This document shows positions 1-9,493 of a stretch of DNA of 64,000 bases, one piece after another. The DNA comes from Paenibacillus sp. GTDB lineage: Bacteria > Bacillota > Bacilli > Paenibacillales > YIM-B00363. A program made the translations under genes and the position numbers. The stretch is taken from positions 124,001 to 188,000 of the forward strand of contig NZ_JAPSKE010000009.1 of the NCBI RefSeq assembly GCF_031177825.1, given 5' to 3'. Position 1 is the stretch's first letter; every line of letters begins with the position of its first letter. A model generated the notes under the pieces. It was not told the DNA's origin and ran no database searches. It saw only the letters and a program-made list of their open reading frames with translations.

Positions 1-1100
1 TTGCCCGGCTCGATCCGGTTCCACGCATAGTCGCCCCACATCAGACCGTCGTCGTGGCGTCCCGGCTTGTAACGGATGGTTTCCATTTCTTCTCCGGTCC
101 GGCCGTTAAAGACGGTCAAATATTCAGGGCCCTTCAGGATAAAGCCTTGAAACGCCCTGAGGTTGTTCCGGTCGCTTCGACTAGGCGCATACACGTCGAT
201 AAAGGTGTCGGCCAGCCGCTGCGCGTCTTCGCGGGATAACGGATAGCTGTATTGGTCTTCGACGCCGAAGCATCGCTCCAGCGTGGCCGGCCAATGTCCG
301 GCTAGCACCTCTTCATGCGCATGCCATCCCATAAACTTCTGAACGAGATGCTCATAGTAATCCGAAGAACTCATCCGGTAATCGTCCTCATGGCGATAGC
401 CCGCGGCCGCATCCTCCGGAAGCATGGTGATGTACGCTTCCGAGATCGGCTTGCCTTCGCGACTGTATCGGATCACCTTCGTTCCGGGCGCCGTCTTGAA
501 CATGACCTCCGCCTTGCCGTCCCCGTCGAAATCGTACACCAGGAATTGCATATAGTGAGCTCCTGCCCGAATGTTCGCGCCCAAGTCGATGCGGTACAGC
601 AGCGTTCCGTCATGCTTATAGCAGTCGATATATACGGGGCCGGTGTAGCCCGAATGCGATACATCCTTAGCGTTCGAAGGGTCCCATTTCACGAAGTACT
701 CGTATTGGCCGTCGCCGTCCACATCCCCGACGCTCATATCGTTCGCGGAATACGTGTAGGCTTCTCCGGTCGGCGTGACGCCCCCCTCCGGTTTTCGAAG
801 GGGGATTTCATAATAGTCGCTTTCCCAAGGGGTCGCCTCGGCGCTTCGGTCCGCTTCCCGTCCGTCCACGGCGGCGCACACCGAATAGATCGAAGTCGAG
901 GTCCCGTCGCGATCCAAGTAGTTGGAGCTGTCCGCGATCCTTGCGATGAGCTCCCCATCGCGATAAAGGTGATAAACGGCGCCGGTCAACCCTTTCTCGC
1001 AATAACCGGTCACTTCGCTTCCAATCACCCTCCAACTTACGAACACGCCTTCGGATGTGGAGGCGGCGACCAATCCTCGATCCAAGTACTCAAGCTGCAT
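1..1100 (-). CDS. Rhamnogalacturonan lyase, PL11 type (partial, C-terminus beyond the left edge)
   Basis: Predicted to cut the Rha-alpha-1,4-GalA bond of rhamnogalacturonan-I by beta-elimination. About 366 N-terminal codons lie in the window and the frame is open to the left edge; the family usually has about 600 residues. Seen directly: acidic calcium-type loops DVDGDGQYEY and DFDGDGKAEV, and a terminal block RYKPGRHDDGLMWGDY that resembles the WGD(N/S)YGNR region of YesW/YesX. The protein starts MQLEYLDRG with no signal peptide, so a cytoplasmic YesX-like role on imported oligosaccharides is inferred. The ATG shares one base with the TAA stop of the upstream gene (TAATG), which implies translational coupling. 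It is the last visible gene of the rhamnogalacturonan operon. Confidence 0.9.
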   Translation of the reverse strand, partial: MQLEYLDRGLVAASTSEGVFVSWRVIGSEVTGYCEKGLTGAVYHLYRDGELIARIADSSNYLDRDGTSTSIYSVCAAVDGREADRSAEATPWESDYYEIPLRKPEGGVTPTGEAYTYSANDMSVGDVDGDGQYEYFVKWDPSNAKDVSHSGYTGPVYIDCYKHDGTLLYRIDLGANIRAGAHYMQFLVYDFDGDGKAEVMFKTAPGTKVIRYSREGKPISEAYITMLPEDAAAGYRHEDDYRMSSSDYYEHLVQKFMGWHAHEEVLAGHWPATLERCFGVEDQYSYPLSREDAQRLADTFIDVYAPSRSDRNNLRAFQGFILKGPEYLTVFNGRTGEEMETIRYKPGRHDDGLMWGDYAWNRIEPG

Positions 1101-3724
1101 TACTCGGCCTCTCTCTCGGCTGCGACAGCCGCCAACATTTCTATGGAGTTCGGCAAATGCTCCCCGATTAATTCTAAACAAACGATCAGATTGATCGACC
1201 ATTGGGAAACCGTATTCGTAGAGATCCATGGGATTTCTTGAATCGGCCGTATGTATTCGAGGCGGGGTACCGGCCGCGCTTCAAGCGGCATGGTCACGCT
1301 CCAGCCGAAGCCGCTCCGAAGCAAATAGTCCCAGGCTTGCTCGGCCAACGCCCTGTTCATGTCGCGATCGGCCGCGAACGCCATCATCGCCGTCGACAGC
1401 ATCGGAATGTTCCAATCCTTGCCCTGTAGCGCGCCGCCCGTTCTCCGCGCTTTCTCTTCCTTCGGAAGATTGTAAAACTCGCCGTATTCCGCCAGCATCC
1501 GGACCCATTCCGGGTCCTTCAGCAGCATGGCCATCTCCTGCCACACCTGCGCGCCGCCCATGCAAATCATCAGGTGATGTCCGTAATTTTCGTCGCCGAA
1601 ATACAATAGCTCTCCGGTTTTCGGCTCGTAACCGAAGACGGGACCGGTCAGCAGCCGGTGAGGCATCCCTTTCAAGCACTCGATCCCGCGCAGCATCTTA
1701 TCCCGGTAAGCGGTGTCCTCGTAGCGTTCCCATTGCACCAGCCAGTTGGAACAAAATGCGGACCAATCCGGTCCGCTGCGCGTATGCGTCGGAAACTCGT
1801 CCTTGGCGAAGTACGCGCGCATCGGATCCAGCCGGAGCGTCGCGTAATCCGCGTCCTTCGCCTCGTCCATGATGTCTCCGATCCGCTCATCCGCCGTTAG
1901 GTAATAATAATATTTGTGCAGCCCGGCCATGCCGATCCGCGCTTCCTTGCAGCCGCAGCCCCAGTGCAGCACGTTATGCCTCGAACCGAGCCCGGCGTAT
2001 TCGCCGATATGGTAGACGTCCACCTCGCTCGTGTGTCTCGTCATCGCTTCCGCGAACCGGAAGACGTCCTCCCGCCCCGAACGCAGGAACATATACCAGA
2101 GCCAGATGTTCGGAGCGAGCTCCGTATTTTGCCAGGCGCAGCCGCCGATGTCGTAGCGCCAAGTATGGCGGACCGGGTCGTAGCTGTGCATCACGTCGCC
2201 GTAGTCCCAGAAGCCGTACCATCTTCGCTGCTCGATTTCATCCTGATAGAACCGGACGAGTCGATCCAACGTATCCTCAAGCTGAGCCTTCAGCGGGGTG
2301 GATCGGTCCGGCAAACTCCAAGCTCCGAGCGCTTTCGTCTCGTAGAAGCGGGCCGGCTCGCACACGAGCAGCGGCGGCGACTCCTTCTCCCGAACCATCG
2401 CGGCGAGCGTCTCCGCGTCCGGCGTGCCGCCGCAGCACCACCAAGTCAGCTCGCTCGTATTGCCGACGCCGTACGGCGTGCTGCGCAGCTCGTCGGCGCC
2501 TTCGTAACAGGATCTCACATGCGTCTTTGTATCGTAATGGCGCAGTTCCATCGCCGGAGCGTCCGGCGACCAAAACCAAGCCGTCACGGACGCTTCGTCC
2601 CGGTCGGCGCCGGACACCTCGAGCGCGGACGGGAACTTCTCCCAGAAGCGGCGTACGCCGACGGCCAGCCCGCCCCCTTCGCCGCCGGCATACGCCAAGC
2701 CGCCGGATCTGCCCCCGACGGCCGCCCGAATCCAGGCGCACCCTTCCTTCGTGCGCTTCAGAATCGCGTACGAGTCGGCGGTTTGCTGCGTCAGCTTGAA
2801 ATCCGCCCATATCGGGGAATCGTCAAGCAAGGAGAGCAGCTCCGCGTCCTCCGCTTCGCCCAGAGCGATGCAGGCGCCGGCCGTCTGCCGTTCGTACAAG
2901 ATTCGCTGCCGCTCCGGCAGCCGGAACGTCATAAGCCCCTTGGGCGATTCGGCGAACGCCCCCGCGTCGCCCGCGAACCGGATATGCCGGTTGTAGAGCG
3001 GTCCCTTCATCGGCACCGAGAAGCGGATCCCCAGTCCTCGTATAAAATCTTGGTGCGGGTTCCCGTCGTAGAGGAACGTATGGACCGCCCGAACGTGAGC
3101 CGCGCCCGCGTAGAAATACAGCCGCAGCGTGAACGGCAGCCACTTGCGCCCGCTCCCTTCGATGCGATGGCGGCCGGCGATCTTGACGACCGCGCGAATC
3201 GGGCCGGCCTGCTCCACCGTCGTCCGCTCGACGACGCTCTCGATCGGTTCCAGGGCGACGGCGTTCCGCCCGGACGTCCGCACGCGCGCCTCGCGTACGC
3301 CGACTAACCGGCCGTCCGTACAAACCGGCTCGCCGTCCCGGAGCATCTCCCGGACGATCGAAGCGCCGGAACGGTTCATTCGGCACACCATCGCCCCGGT
3401 ATCCACCTCGATGGCGTCGCCCGTTTCCTTCACGGCAAGGGGAACCGCCGCTGGGACGCCTTCCCCCGCTTCCAGCGCGTACCCTTCCTCCGCCGCGCCG
3501 CCAGGGAACGATGCGGCGTGCGCCGTCCACTTCACGCTGCCGTCCGGCCAATAGGCCGTCGGCCAGCTCTGTACCGCTACCTTCGTCCCGCTTCTTCCGC
3601 GCAATGCAAGCGAAGCGTCTCGGGGCAACTCCCCTTCCTTCCAAGGCACGCCCCACGTCGCGCCGGCCGGCAGCGCGGGCGGCGTCCCGAGCCAAGCCAG
3701 CGTCGGCCGATCGATCGTCTTCAT
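1100..3724 (-). CDS. yetA: YetA/PcRGLX-like exo-rhamnogalacturonan lyase family protein
   Basis: A protein of 874 residues matching the YetA family, related to fungal exo-rhamnogalacturonan lyase PcRGLX. It has an N-terminal RIFT-barrel part (opening MKTIDRPTLAWLGTPP), a beta-rich middle, and a long Trp/Tyr-rich C-terminal half (such as WYGFWDYGDVMHSYD and LAPNIWLWYMF) expected to form an (alpha/alpha)6 toroid. By analogy it releases unsaturated sugar units from the non-reducing end of rhamnogalacturonan-I. There is no signal peptide. The open frame extends much further upstream, but ATG 3724 has AAGGAG nine bases ahead and lies just downstream of the DUF1961 stop. Neighbours on both sides are yes-cluster genes, which supports the role. 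Activity is inferred from family and context. Confidence 0.85.
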   Translation of the reverse strand: MKTIDRPTLAWLGTPPALPAGATWGVPWKEGELPRDASLALRGRSGTKVAVQSWPTAYWPDGSVKWTAHAASFPGGAAEEGYALEAGEGVPAAVPLAVKETGDAIEVDTGAMVCRMNRSGASIVREMLRDGEPVCTDGRLVGVREARVRTSGRNAVALEPIESVVERTTVEQAGPIRAVVKIAGRHRIEGSGRKWLPFTLRLYFYAGAAHVRAVHTFLYDGNPHQDFIRGLGIRFSVPMKGPLYNRHIRFAGDAGAFAESPKGLMTFRLPERQRILYERQTAGACIALGEAEDAELLSLLDDSPIWADFKLTQQTADSYAILKRTKEGCAWIRAAVGGRSGGLAYAGGEGGGLAVGVRRFWEKFPSALEVSGADRDEASVTAWFWSPDAPAMELRHYDTKTHVRSCYEGADELRSTPYGVGNTSELTWWCCGGTPDAETLAAMVREKESPPLLVCEPARFYETKALGAWSLPDRSTPLKAQLEDTLDRLVRFYQDEIEQRRWYGFWDYGDVMHSYDPVRHTWRYDIGGCAWQNTELAPNIWLWYMFLRSGREDVFRFAEAMTRHTSEVDVYHIGEYAGLGSRHNVLHWGCGCKEARIGMAGLHKYYYYLTADERIGDIMDEAKDADYATLRLDPMRAYFAKDEFPTHTRSGPDWSAFCSNWLVQWERYEDTAYRDKMLRGIECLKGMPHRLLTGPVFGYEPKTGELLYFGDENYGHHLMICMGGAQVWQEMAMLLKDPEWVRMLAEYGEFYNLPKEEKARRTGGALQGKDWNIPMLSTAMMAFAADRDMNRALAEQAWDYLLRSGFGWSVTMPLEARPVPRLEYIRPIQEIPWISTNTVSQWSINLIVCLELIGEHLPNSIEMLAAVAAEREAE

Positions 3725-3738
3725 TGCCCTCATCTCCT

Positions 3739-4428
3739 TTACAGTCGATAAACCTCTAGATCGGTATATTCGGCGATCGTCGGCGCCATCTGCCGAAAGC
3801 CGATGCGCCCCCCGCCCAGCAGCGGTCCGTACGTCTTTCCATCGTCGACGAATCGGAAAATCGGCAGCTCGTCGATCGAAAACTCGAGACTCGGGCCGCG
3901 CTTTTGCACCTGCATCCGATAAGGCGGATCGCAGTCGGCGGCGCCCGGAATCGGGTCGGCTCCTTGCGCGACGAGATGGAACCCGTAGCTCTTGCGTAAG
4001 TTGCAGGTCTGGAATCGGCGTTCCGACGCGTTGCTTTTGCGAAAATAGGAGATATGGTACGCATCGATATCCCCGTGGTGGTACTGATCGTAAATGCCGG
4101 TTCTGCGCGACAACGCCGGATCGAACAGGTCCTCCCCGTTTCGCCCCGCGGCGGACAAAAACAGAATGCAAAGCCCCGGCTGACGAACGGGCCAAAACTT
4201 CCACCGGATGGCGATGTCCGCCGGGAACGTCTCCTTGCACCAGTAGACGATATTCGCGGCTTGCCCTTCCCCGGGGTCTCGTCGGCTCTCCAGCCGCATC
4301 CGGCCCAGCGGAAACGTGACCGCGCCGTCCCCTTCCATGACGAAGTCCGCCGCGTCGTTCGCGTCCCCGAGCCGGTTGGCATACAGCAGCTCCCCAAGCT
4401 CAGAGCGCGCCCCATGTTCCTCGTACAT
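3739..4428 (-). CDS. yesU: DUF1961 family protein (YesU-like)
   Basis: A protein of 229 residues, rich in beta-strand, aromatic and Arg residues (IRWKFWPVRQPGLCILFLS; HHGDIDAYHISYF; YRMQVQKRGPSLEFSID), matching the DUF1961 family whose B. subtilis member YesU lies in the rhamnogalacturonan cluster. A concanavalin-like jelly-roll fold acting on carbohydrate is expected; the reaction is not known to me. ATG 4428 is chosen because AAGGAG lies six bases upstream; two in-frame ATGs further up lack a site. The gene sits between the propeller protein and the YetA-like lyase with short gaps, so it is co-transcribed. No signal peptide, so it should work in the cytoplasm on imported oligosaccharides. 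Confidence 0.85.
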   Translation of the reverse strand: MYEEHGARSELGELLYANRLGDANDAADFVMEGDGAVTFPLGRMRLESRRDPGEGQAANIVYWCKETFPADIAIRWKFWPVRQPGLCILFLSAAGRNGEDLFDPALSRRTGIYDQYHHGDIDAYHISYFRKSNASERRFQTCNLRKSYGFHLVAQGADPIPGAADCDPPYRMQVQKRGPSLEFSIDELPIFRFVDDGKTYGPLLGGGRIGFRQMAPTIAEYTDLEVYRL

Positions 4429-4453
4429 GATTCTCTCCTTTCGCATCATCCTT

Positions 4454-5725
4454 CTATCGATATTCCCCGCCGGGATACAGCGTGGAGCTGTACAGCCGCT
4501 TCGGTTGGGGCAACGGCACCCCGGGCCGCGCCGGGGTTAAGTCGCTCGCCCGGCTGCCGAAAATCGAAACCGACGCCGCATCGTAAATCAGCACCTGTTC
4601 CCGGCCCGCCCCGGTCAAGTCCGCGTGCGCGGCGTAGCCGTCGACCGGGAACGTCGCGACCGCGTTCATATGCCCGTCGTACAGCGTCGGAAAGACGCCG
4701 CCTCCGCGCCGATACGCCAATATATAATCGAGCGAGCCGTCGTCCCAATGGCGAAGCGTCTCGACGATCGTCAGCCAGCCGCTCGTCCGCCGATCCTCCT
4801 TCCACAGCTCCCGCCCCCGAGAATCGAGAAGAAACATGCCGTCCTTCCCGCCTTCCGCGAATCGGCCGCCGGTATCCCCGCGACGGATCCGGTCCAGTCC
4901 GGCGACCTGCAGCCCCGGCACATCGTCCCGGAACTTGCCCAACGCGACATGTTGGGATTCGATCGAACCGTCGTACCGCCACAGCTCTCTCCCGCGCCGG
5001 TCGTACATAACGGTTACGCTGCCCCCGATCACGATCTCCGCCTCGCCGCGCGGGTCGCCGTCGACGTCCCCGACCCAGATGCAGTCCGCGTGATCGTCGA
5101 GATCGCGGGCGGACCACAGCTTCCTCCCATCATGATCGAGGAAATCATAGCCGGCCATCACCTCGTCGCGCCCGTCTCCGTCGAAATCGTAAGCCCACGG
5201 GTAATGGCCCGGATTGCCCTCATGCTTCCACAGCAACCGAAAGTCACGATCGAGCGCCCATAACGTACGGTAGCGATCCTTTAAGATGATGTCCCTCGCA
5301 TGCGGTCCGCCGGTCAGATTCGCGATGATGATACAGTCGTGGGCCTGTTCTCCCGGCAGATCGAACGCGCGCTTCGTCTCCCCGGTCCGTCCGTCCAAGA
5401 CGAGGAAGCGCTTGTTCATGACGCACAACACTTCGTTACGGCCGTCTCCGTCGATATCGTACATTTGCGCCGGGACATCCGATCCGTGCCCTCCGCAATC
5501 GGGATCGGGCGTCCCGACCTGCCACAGCAGGCTGCCGTCCAGATCGAAAGCCGTCAAGCATTGCACCTGATGCGGCACGTACCGGTCGTCGATGCCGCCG
5601 TCCGGCTGCACCATCACGATCTCCATGCGGCCGTCCCCGTCGAGATCGCCGAGCAGCAGCTTGTTTCGGAGCCCCGCCCGCCGGATGTCGATCTTCCTCA
5701 GCAATACGGCTTCCGCTTGAGCCAT
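4454..5725 (-). CDS. Cytoplasmic FG-GAP/VCBS beta-propeller protein of the rhamnogalacturonan operon
   Basis: A protein of 423 residues built from repeated acidic loops: DLDGDGRMEI, DIDGDGRNEV, DFDGDGRDEV and DVDGDPRGEAEI, each followed by a strand, with further blades to the C-terminus. This is the calcium-loop beta-propeller plan shared by integrin-like FG-GAP repeats and PL11 lyases. It lacks the N-terminal fibronectin-like part of PL11, so it may be a lyase-like enzyme or a binding protein; I cannot assign a reaction. Start ATG 5725 has AGGAGG seven bases upstream; the longer open frame begins inside the hairpin region. It is located directly after the binding protein gene, separated by a strong hairpin, and before the DUF1961 gene. 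Confidence 0.8.
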   Translation of the reverse strand: MAQAEAVLLRKIDIRRAGLRNKLLLGDLDGDGRMEIVMVQPDGGIDDRYVPHQVQCLTAFDLDGSLLWQVGTPDPDCGGHGSDVPAQMYDIDGDGRNEVLCVMNKRFLVLDGRTGETKRAFDLPGEQAHDCIIIANLTGGPHARDIILKDRYRTLWALDRDFRLLWKHEGNPGHYPWAYDFDGDGRDEVMAGYDFLDHDGRKLWSARDLDDHADCIWVGDVDGDPRGEAEIVIGGSVTVMYDRRGRELWRYDGSIESQHVALGKFRDDVPGLQVAGLDRIRRGDTGGRFAEGGKDGMFLLDSRGRELWKEDRRTSGWLTIVETLRHWDDGSLDYILAYRRGGGVFPTLYDGHMNAVATFPVDGYAAHADLTGAGREQVLIYDAASVSIFGSRASDLTPARPGVPLPQPKRLYSSTLYPGGEYR

Positions 5726-5752
5726 CCGCCATCCTCCTCCGATGAAAGCGAC

Positions 5753-5783
5753 GGACAGTGCGGCGAACGTTCGCGCACTGTCC
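5753..5783 (-). terminator. Intercistronic hairpin after the binding-protein gene
   Basis: Arms GGACAGTGCG and CGCACTGTCC are perfectly complementary, and the loop (CGAACGTTCG plus one G) is itself self-complementary. There is no U-run, so this is probably a 3'-end stabiliser or partial attenuator between the binding protein and downstream catabolic genes, not a full stop. Confidence 0.6.
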
Positions 5784-5803
5784 ATTCCCGCTAAAAGTTA
5801 TTA

Positions 5804-7396
5804 TTATTTGGACGCTTTATAGAGCTTGTTGATTTCGTCGATGTACTCTTGACCGCCCGTGGACAACCACAGCTGTACCGCGGCATCGAAGCCGGCGTCG
5901 TCGATCTGGCCGACGATATACTGAATGCGCGCGTCGTTAATAATGTTGTCGAGCTGCTGCCCCTTCTGCGCGTACACTTCGGAGATCAACGGTTCCGCCG
6001 GGTTGCCGACGATGATCTCCTCGTTCTTCTTCTGCACGTCGGCGATCATCACATTGATGGCCGTCTGCTCGCGCGTCGGAATGACCGGCCCGATATACAT
6101 CGTCATTTGGTTCAAGCTGAGGCGTTCTTTCTTATGGCCCGCTTCTTGGTCTTCGATCGGGACGACGAACCCGTCGACCATGTTGTAATGACGCCCTTCG
6201 ATGCCGTTCTCCAGCACCATTTGCATCTCCACGTCGTTCAGTTGGTCGAGGAACGTCAATACGCGCTTCAGTTCATCCTCGGTTTTCACCGCGCTCTTGG
6301 AGATGGCAATGACGCCGTTGTAGCCGGACGTCGGCATGTCGCGGTGGCCCTTCGGACCGACCGGCGCCTGGAATACCGCCGTATACGACTCTTCGCGTTT
6401 GCCGTATTTTTCCTGCATGCTGCCGTCGAGTCGGCGGGCGTTGTCCGCGACGTCGACGAATACGCCGACTTCCCCGTTGATGAACGGATCGTTCCAAACC
6501 GCCGAGTCCATAACCGCGAAATCTTCGTTTACAAGCTTCTCGTCATACAACTTTTTGAAAAACTTGAGCGCTTCGCGATATTCCGGCGTCATGTGCGTCG
6601 GCACGAGATTGCCGCTCGCATCCTCGCCCCACTTGTTCGGCGCGCCGAACCATACCTGCATAATATCCCAAGGCCCGTGCCATTTCGTAATGACGATGCC
6701 GTACGTATCGTCCTTCCCGTTGCCGTCGGGATCGTTCTCGCTGAACGCTTTCATAACGTTGTAGAACTCGTCAAGCGTCTTCGGCGCCTCGAGACCGAGA
6801 TTTTTCATCCAATCCGCATTTAGCGTCATCCCGTTCCGGCCGAGGGTGCGCGCGCGGTACATGCCGTAGATTTTGCCGTCGATGCTCGTATTGTTCAACA
6901 CGACGGGATTCGCCTGGGCAAGATTTTGATAGTCTTTCAGATACGGCCCGATTTCCCAAAATGCGCCGTTACGCGCCGCGTTGATAAAGCTCGGATTTTT
7001 CGGATCGGTAACCATGAGCGTGGGCAGCTCGCCCGACGCCAATGTGATGTTCATCTTGTCCGGGTACGAGCTGTTCGGCACGAACTGCATCGTCAGATCC
7101 GCGTTCGTGTATTCCTCGATCGTCTTAATAATGATGGAATCGTCATCCGGATACCCTAGGTTTTCCGGATCGAATCCCGGCACCATGAACGAAATTTTCA
7201 ACGGCTCCTGCTTCGCGGGTTCCTGTTCCGCAGGCGCCGCATCCTTGTTGTCCGTCGTTTGCTGCGTTTGTCCGCCGGTCGAAGGCGCCGGTTCGTTGCC
7301 GCCTCCCGAGTTTCCCGAGCATGCCGCGAGCGCCGTCATGACGGCGGCCATCAAGATTGCGAGTGATGTTCTCGTCGTCCGCTTTTTCATCGACAT
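5804..7396 (-). CDS. Extracellular sugar-binding lipoprotein of an Lpl-type ABC importer
   Basis: A solute-binding protein of 530 residues, family 1 (LplA-like). The N-terminus is a lipoprotein signal with Lys/Arg start, hydrophobic stretch and lipobox LAAC around residue 26, followed by a Gly/Ser/Thr/Gln-rich linker and then the mature domain (EPLKISFMVPGFDPENLGY). It would capture rhamnogalacturonan oligosaccharides outside the membrane for the two permeases encoded just upstream. ATG 7396 has AGGAGGG eight bases ahead; the alternative ATG two codons later is less well spaced. It is the third gene of the transporter set (permease, permease, binding protein) and is followed by a strong hairpin. 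The ATPase gene is absent, as usual for these importers that share an MsmX-type ATPase. Confidence 0.9.
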   Translation of the reverse strand: MSMKKRTTRTSLAILMAAVMTALAACSGNSGGGNEPAPSTGGQTQQTTDNKDAAPAEQEPAKQEPLKISFMVPGFDPENLGYPDDDSIIIKTIEEYTNADLTMQFVPNSSYPDKMNITLASGELPTLMVTDPKNPSFINAARNGAFWEIGPYLKDYQNLAQANPVVLNNTSIDGKIYGMYRARTLGRNGMTLNADWMKNLGLEAPKTLDEFYNVMKAFSENDPDGNGKDDTYGIVITKWHGPWDIMQVWFGAPNKWGEDASGNLVPTHMTPEYREALKFFKKLYDEKLVNEDFAVMDSAVWNDPFINGEVGVFVDVADNARRLDGSMQEKYGKREESYTAVFQAPVGPKGHRDMPTSGYNGVIAISKSAVKTEDELKRVLTFLDQLNDVEMQMVLENGIEGRHYNMVDGFVVPIEDQEAGHKKERLSLNQMTMYIGPVIPTREQTAINVMIADVQKKNEEIIVGNPAEPLISEVYAQKGQQLDNIINDARIQYIVGQIDDAGFDAAVQLWLSTGGQEYIDEINKLYKASK

Positions 7397-7458
7397 CTTT
7401 CTTACCCTCCTAATTTTGGATCGCTTGTTTTATATAGATATCGCCGGTCGGCGACGAT

Positions 7459-8343
7459 CTACCCCTTAATGGAGCCTAACAGGACGCCCTTGGCGAAATG
7501 CTTCTGCAAGAACGGATACACCATGAGAATCGGAACCGTGCCGACCACGATGACCGCCATCTTCACGGATTGCGCCGGCGGCTCCACGAAATCCGGGTCC
7601 AAGTTGTTGATGTCGCCGGCCGCCATCTGCGACAGCATAACGATCTCTCGAAGCATGACCTGCAGCGGCCACATCTTATGATCGTTCAAAAACAACAGCG
7701 CGGAAAAGAAGTTGTTCCAATGGCCGACGGCGTAAAACAACCCGAACGTGGCGATGATCGGCTTCGACAGCGGAAGCACGATGCGCCATAATACCCCCAG
7801 ATCGGTGCAGCCGTCGATGCGGGCCGATTCTTCGAGCCCCGCGGGCAAATTCTGAAAGAAGTTTTTAATGACGATGAGATTGAAAGCGCTGATCGCCCCC
7901 GGCAAAATGACCGCCGCATATCGATCCAACAACCCGAGCTCCTTCACGATGAGGTACGAAGGAATCATCCCGCCGCTGAACAACATCGTAAAGATGATCA
8001 TATTCATGAACGCATTGCGTCCGAGCAAATCTCTCCGGGACAACGAGTACGCCATCGTCAGCGTGAACGCGAGGTTCGTTGCCGTACCGAATGCCGTAAT
8101 GATCACGGAGTTGGCCATCGCCCGAAACATCGTATCGGTCGAAAAGATGTATAGATACGCCGAAAGCGACGGATCGCGAGGGAATAAGAAAAATTTCCGT
8201 TCCGTCAATTCGACCTCGGTCGCGAACGATCCGGCGATGATGTAAATGAAAGGGAGTACGGTAACGATCGCGAAAAGAGCAAGAAACGTGTAGTTACATG
8301 CGTCGAACGCTTTTTCCCCGAGGGAATCGTGTTTTCGGTTCAT
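7459..8343 (-). CDS. Carbohydrate ABC transporter permease (LplC/MalG type)
   Basis: An inner-membrane permease of 294 residues with about six hydrophobic helices. The EAA-type cytoplasmic loop that docks the ATPase is seen as EESARIDGCTDLGVLWRIV followed by LPLSKP. The C-terminus (QKHFAKGVLLGSIKG) is typical of LplC/YtcP proteins. It pairs with the permease encoded immediately upstream and the lipoprotein downstream to import rhamnogalacturonan fragments. The start is ATG 8343, 22 bases after the partner's stop. A short GC-rich hairpin (7441-7454) lies between this gene and the binding protein. Confidence 0.9.
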   Translation of the reverse strand: MNRKHDSLGEKAFDACNYTFLALFAIVTVLPFIYIIAGSFATEVELTERKFFLFPRDPSLSAYLYIFSTDTMFRAMANSVIITAFGTATNLAFTLTMAYSLSRRDLLGRNAFMNMIIFTMLFSGGMIPSYLIVKELGLLDRYAAVILPGAISAFNLIVIKNFFQNLPAGLEESARIDGCTDLGVLWRIVLPLSKPIIATFGLFYAVGHWNNFFSALLFLNDHKMWPLQVMLREIVMLSQMAAGDINNLDPDFVEPPAQSVKMAVIVVGTVPILMVYPFLQKHFAKGVLLGSIKG

Positions 8344-8365
8344 GCGCCGGGGTCCTCCTTCCCGT

Positions 8366-9340
8366 TTATAAAATGCCTTCTTGTCCGAATTTCTTCGCCA
8401 ACCAGTTGCTGCCGTAGATCAATACGATGCCGACGAGCGATTTAAATAAGCCGATCGCCGTGCTGTAACTGAAGGCGCCTTGCGTAATGCCCACGAAGTA
8501 CACATACGTATCGAAGACGTCGGCGACGGACCGGTTCAGCGAGTTCGTCATGAGGAAGATTTGTTCGAAGCCGTTGTCCAAGAAATTCCCCAGCCGCAAG
8601 ATCAATAGAATGACGATCGTGCTGCTGATCGCGGGAAGCGTAATATGAATAAGCCGCTGGAATCGAGTGGCTCCGTCCACCACGGCGGCTTCATATTGTT
8701 CTACGTCGACCGAAGCGAGCGCCGCAAGGAAGATGATCGTGCCCCATCCGGTTTCCTTCCACATGATTTGCAGAATGATGAGCGGCCGAAACCATTTCGG
8801 ATCCGACAGGAAGTTCACCTTCCCGCCGGTGACCGCCGCGACGACTTCGTTGACGATCCCTCCGGACGTCGTCAAGAAGACGTACGTCATACTCGCCACG
8901 ATCACCATGGATACGAAGTGCGGCACGTACACCATCGTTTGCACGAACCGCTTGAAAATCCCCACTCGAATCTCGTTCAACAATAATGCGATGACGATCG
9001 GCGCAGGGAAGAAAAACACCAGATCGTAAACGGCCAAAATGAGCGTGTTGCGCAGCAGCCGAGTAAAATCCGGATTGGCGAAAAAATTTCGGAAATGCTC
9101 GAAGCCGATCCATTCGCTGCCGGCGAAGCCGAGAAACGGCGAATAGTTCTGGAAAGCGATCAAGACGCCCCACATCGGCGCATATTTAAAGATCAAAAAA
9201 TAGAGCAGTCCCGGCGCAAGCAGCAAATACAACCACTTATCTTTTTTTACCTTCGACAGCCACGGATTTCGTTTCGCCGCCGTCCGGACCGCGGCCGCGG
9301 CTGCGGCATTGTCGGTCTCGCTGGGCAAGGTCGCGTTCAT
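8366..9340 (-). CDS. Carbohydrate ABC transporter permease (LplB/MalF type)
   Basis: A permease of 324 residues. After a polar N-terminus come hydrophobic segments (YLLLAPGLLYFLIFKY, LILAVYDLVFFFPAPIVIA) and the EAA loop (EQYEAAVVDGATRFQRLIHI then TLPAISS). The open frame begins eight codons upstream at a GTG, but ATG 9340 is preferred because AAAGGA lies seven bases ahead. It is the first gene of the transporter-lyase operon. A possible promoter on the minus strand is TTGCCG, 18 bases, GATACT, with the -10 at 9365-9370, which would start transcription just after the terminator of the regulator gene. Confidence 0.88.
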   Translation of the reverse strand: MNATLPSETDNAAAAAAVRTAAKRNPWLSKVKKDKWLYLLLAPGLLYFLIFKYAPMWGVLIAFQNYSPFLGFAGSEWIGFEHFRNFFANPDFTRLLRNTLILAVYDLVFFFPAPIVIALLLNEIRVGIFKRFVQTMVYVPHFVSMVIVASMTYVFLTTSGGIVNEVVAAVTGGKVNFLSDPKWFRPLIILQIMWKETGWGTIIFLAALASVDVEQYEAAVVDGATRFQRLIHITLPAISSTIVILLILRLGNFLDNGFEQIFLMTNSLNRSVADVFDTYVYFVGITQGAFSYSTAIGLFKSLVGIVLIYGSNWLAKKFGQEGIL

Positions 9341-9413
9341 CGGCTCATCCTTTCTTTTTTTCACAGTATCCCGTTATCGGAGAGGTACCGGCAAGCCCAC
9401 ATTTTTGCACAAG

Positions 9414-9438
9414 AAAAGCCTTGAAGATCAAGGCTTTT
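9414..9438 (-). terminator. Rho-independent terminator after the AraC regulator gene
   Basis: AAAAGCCTTGA and TCAAGGCTTTT form a perfect 11-bp stem with a 3-base loop; read on the minus strand the stem ends in TTTTCTT. It separates the regulator from the transporter operon. Confidence 0.75.
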
Positions 9439-9493
9439 CGAGGGCTATGGTACTTTTTTGGCGGGGTGGTATTGTTTTGCCGCAAGCGAACCG

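Noticed and set aside
3725..4240. N-terminal extension of the YetA-like protein to 1046 residues
   Set aside because: The extra part overlaps the DUF1961 gene in another frame and lacks YetA similarity; ATG 3724 has a good ribosome binding site.
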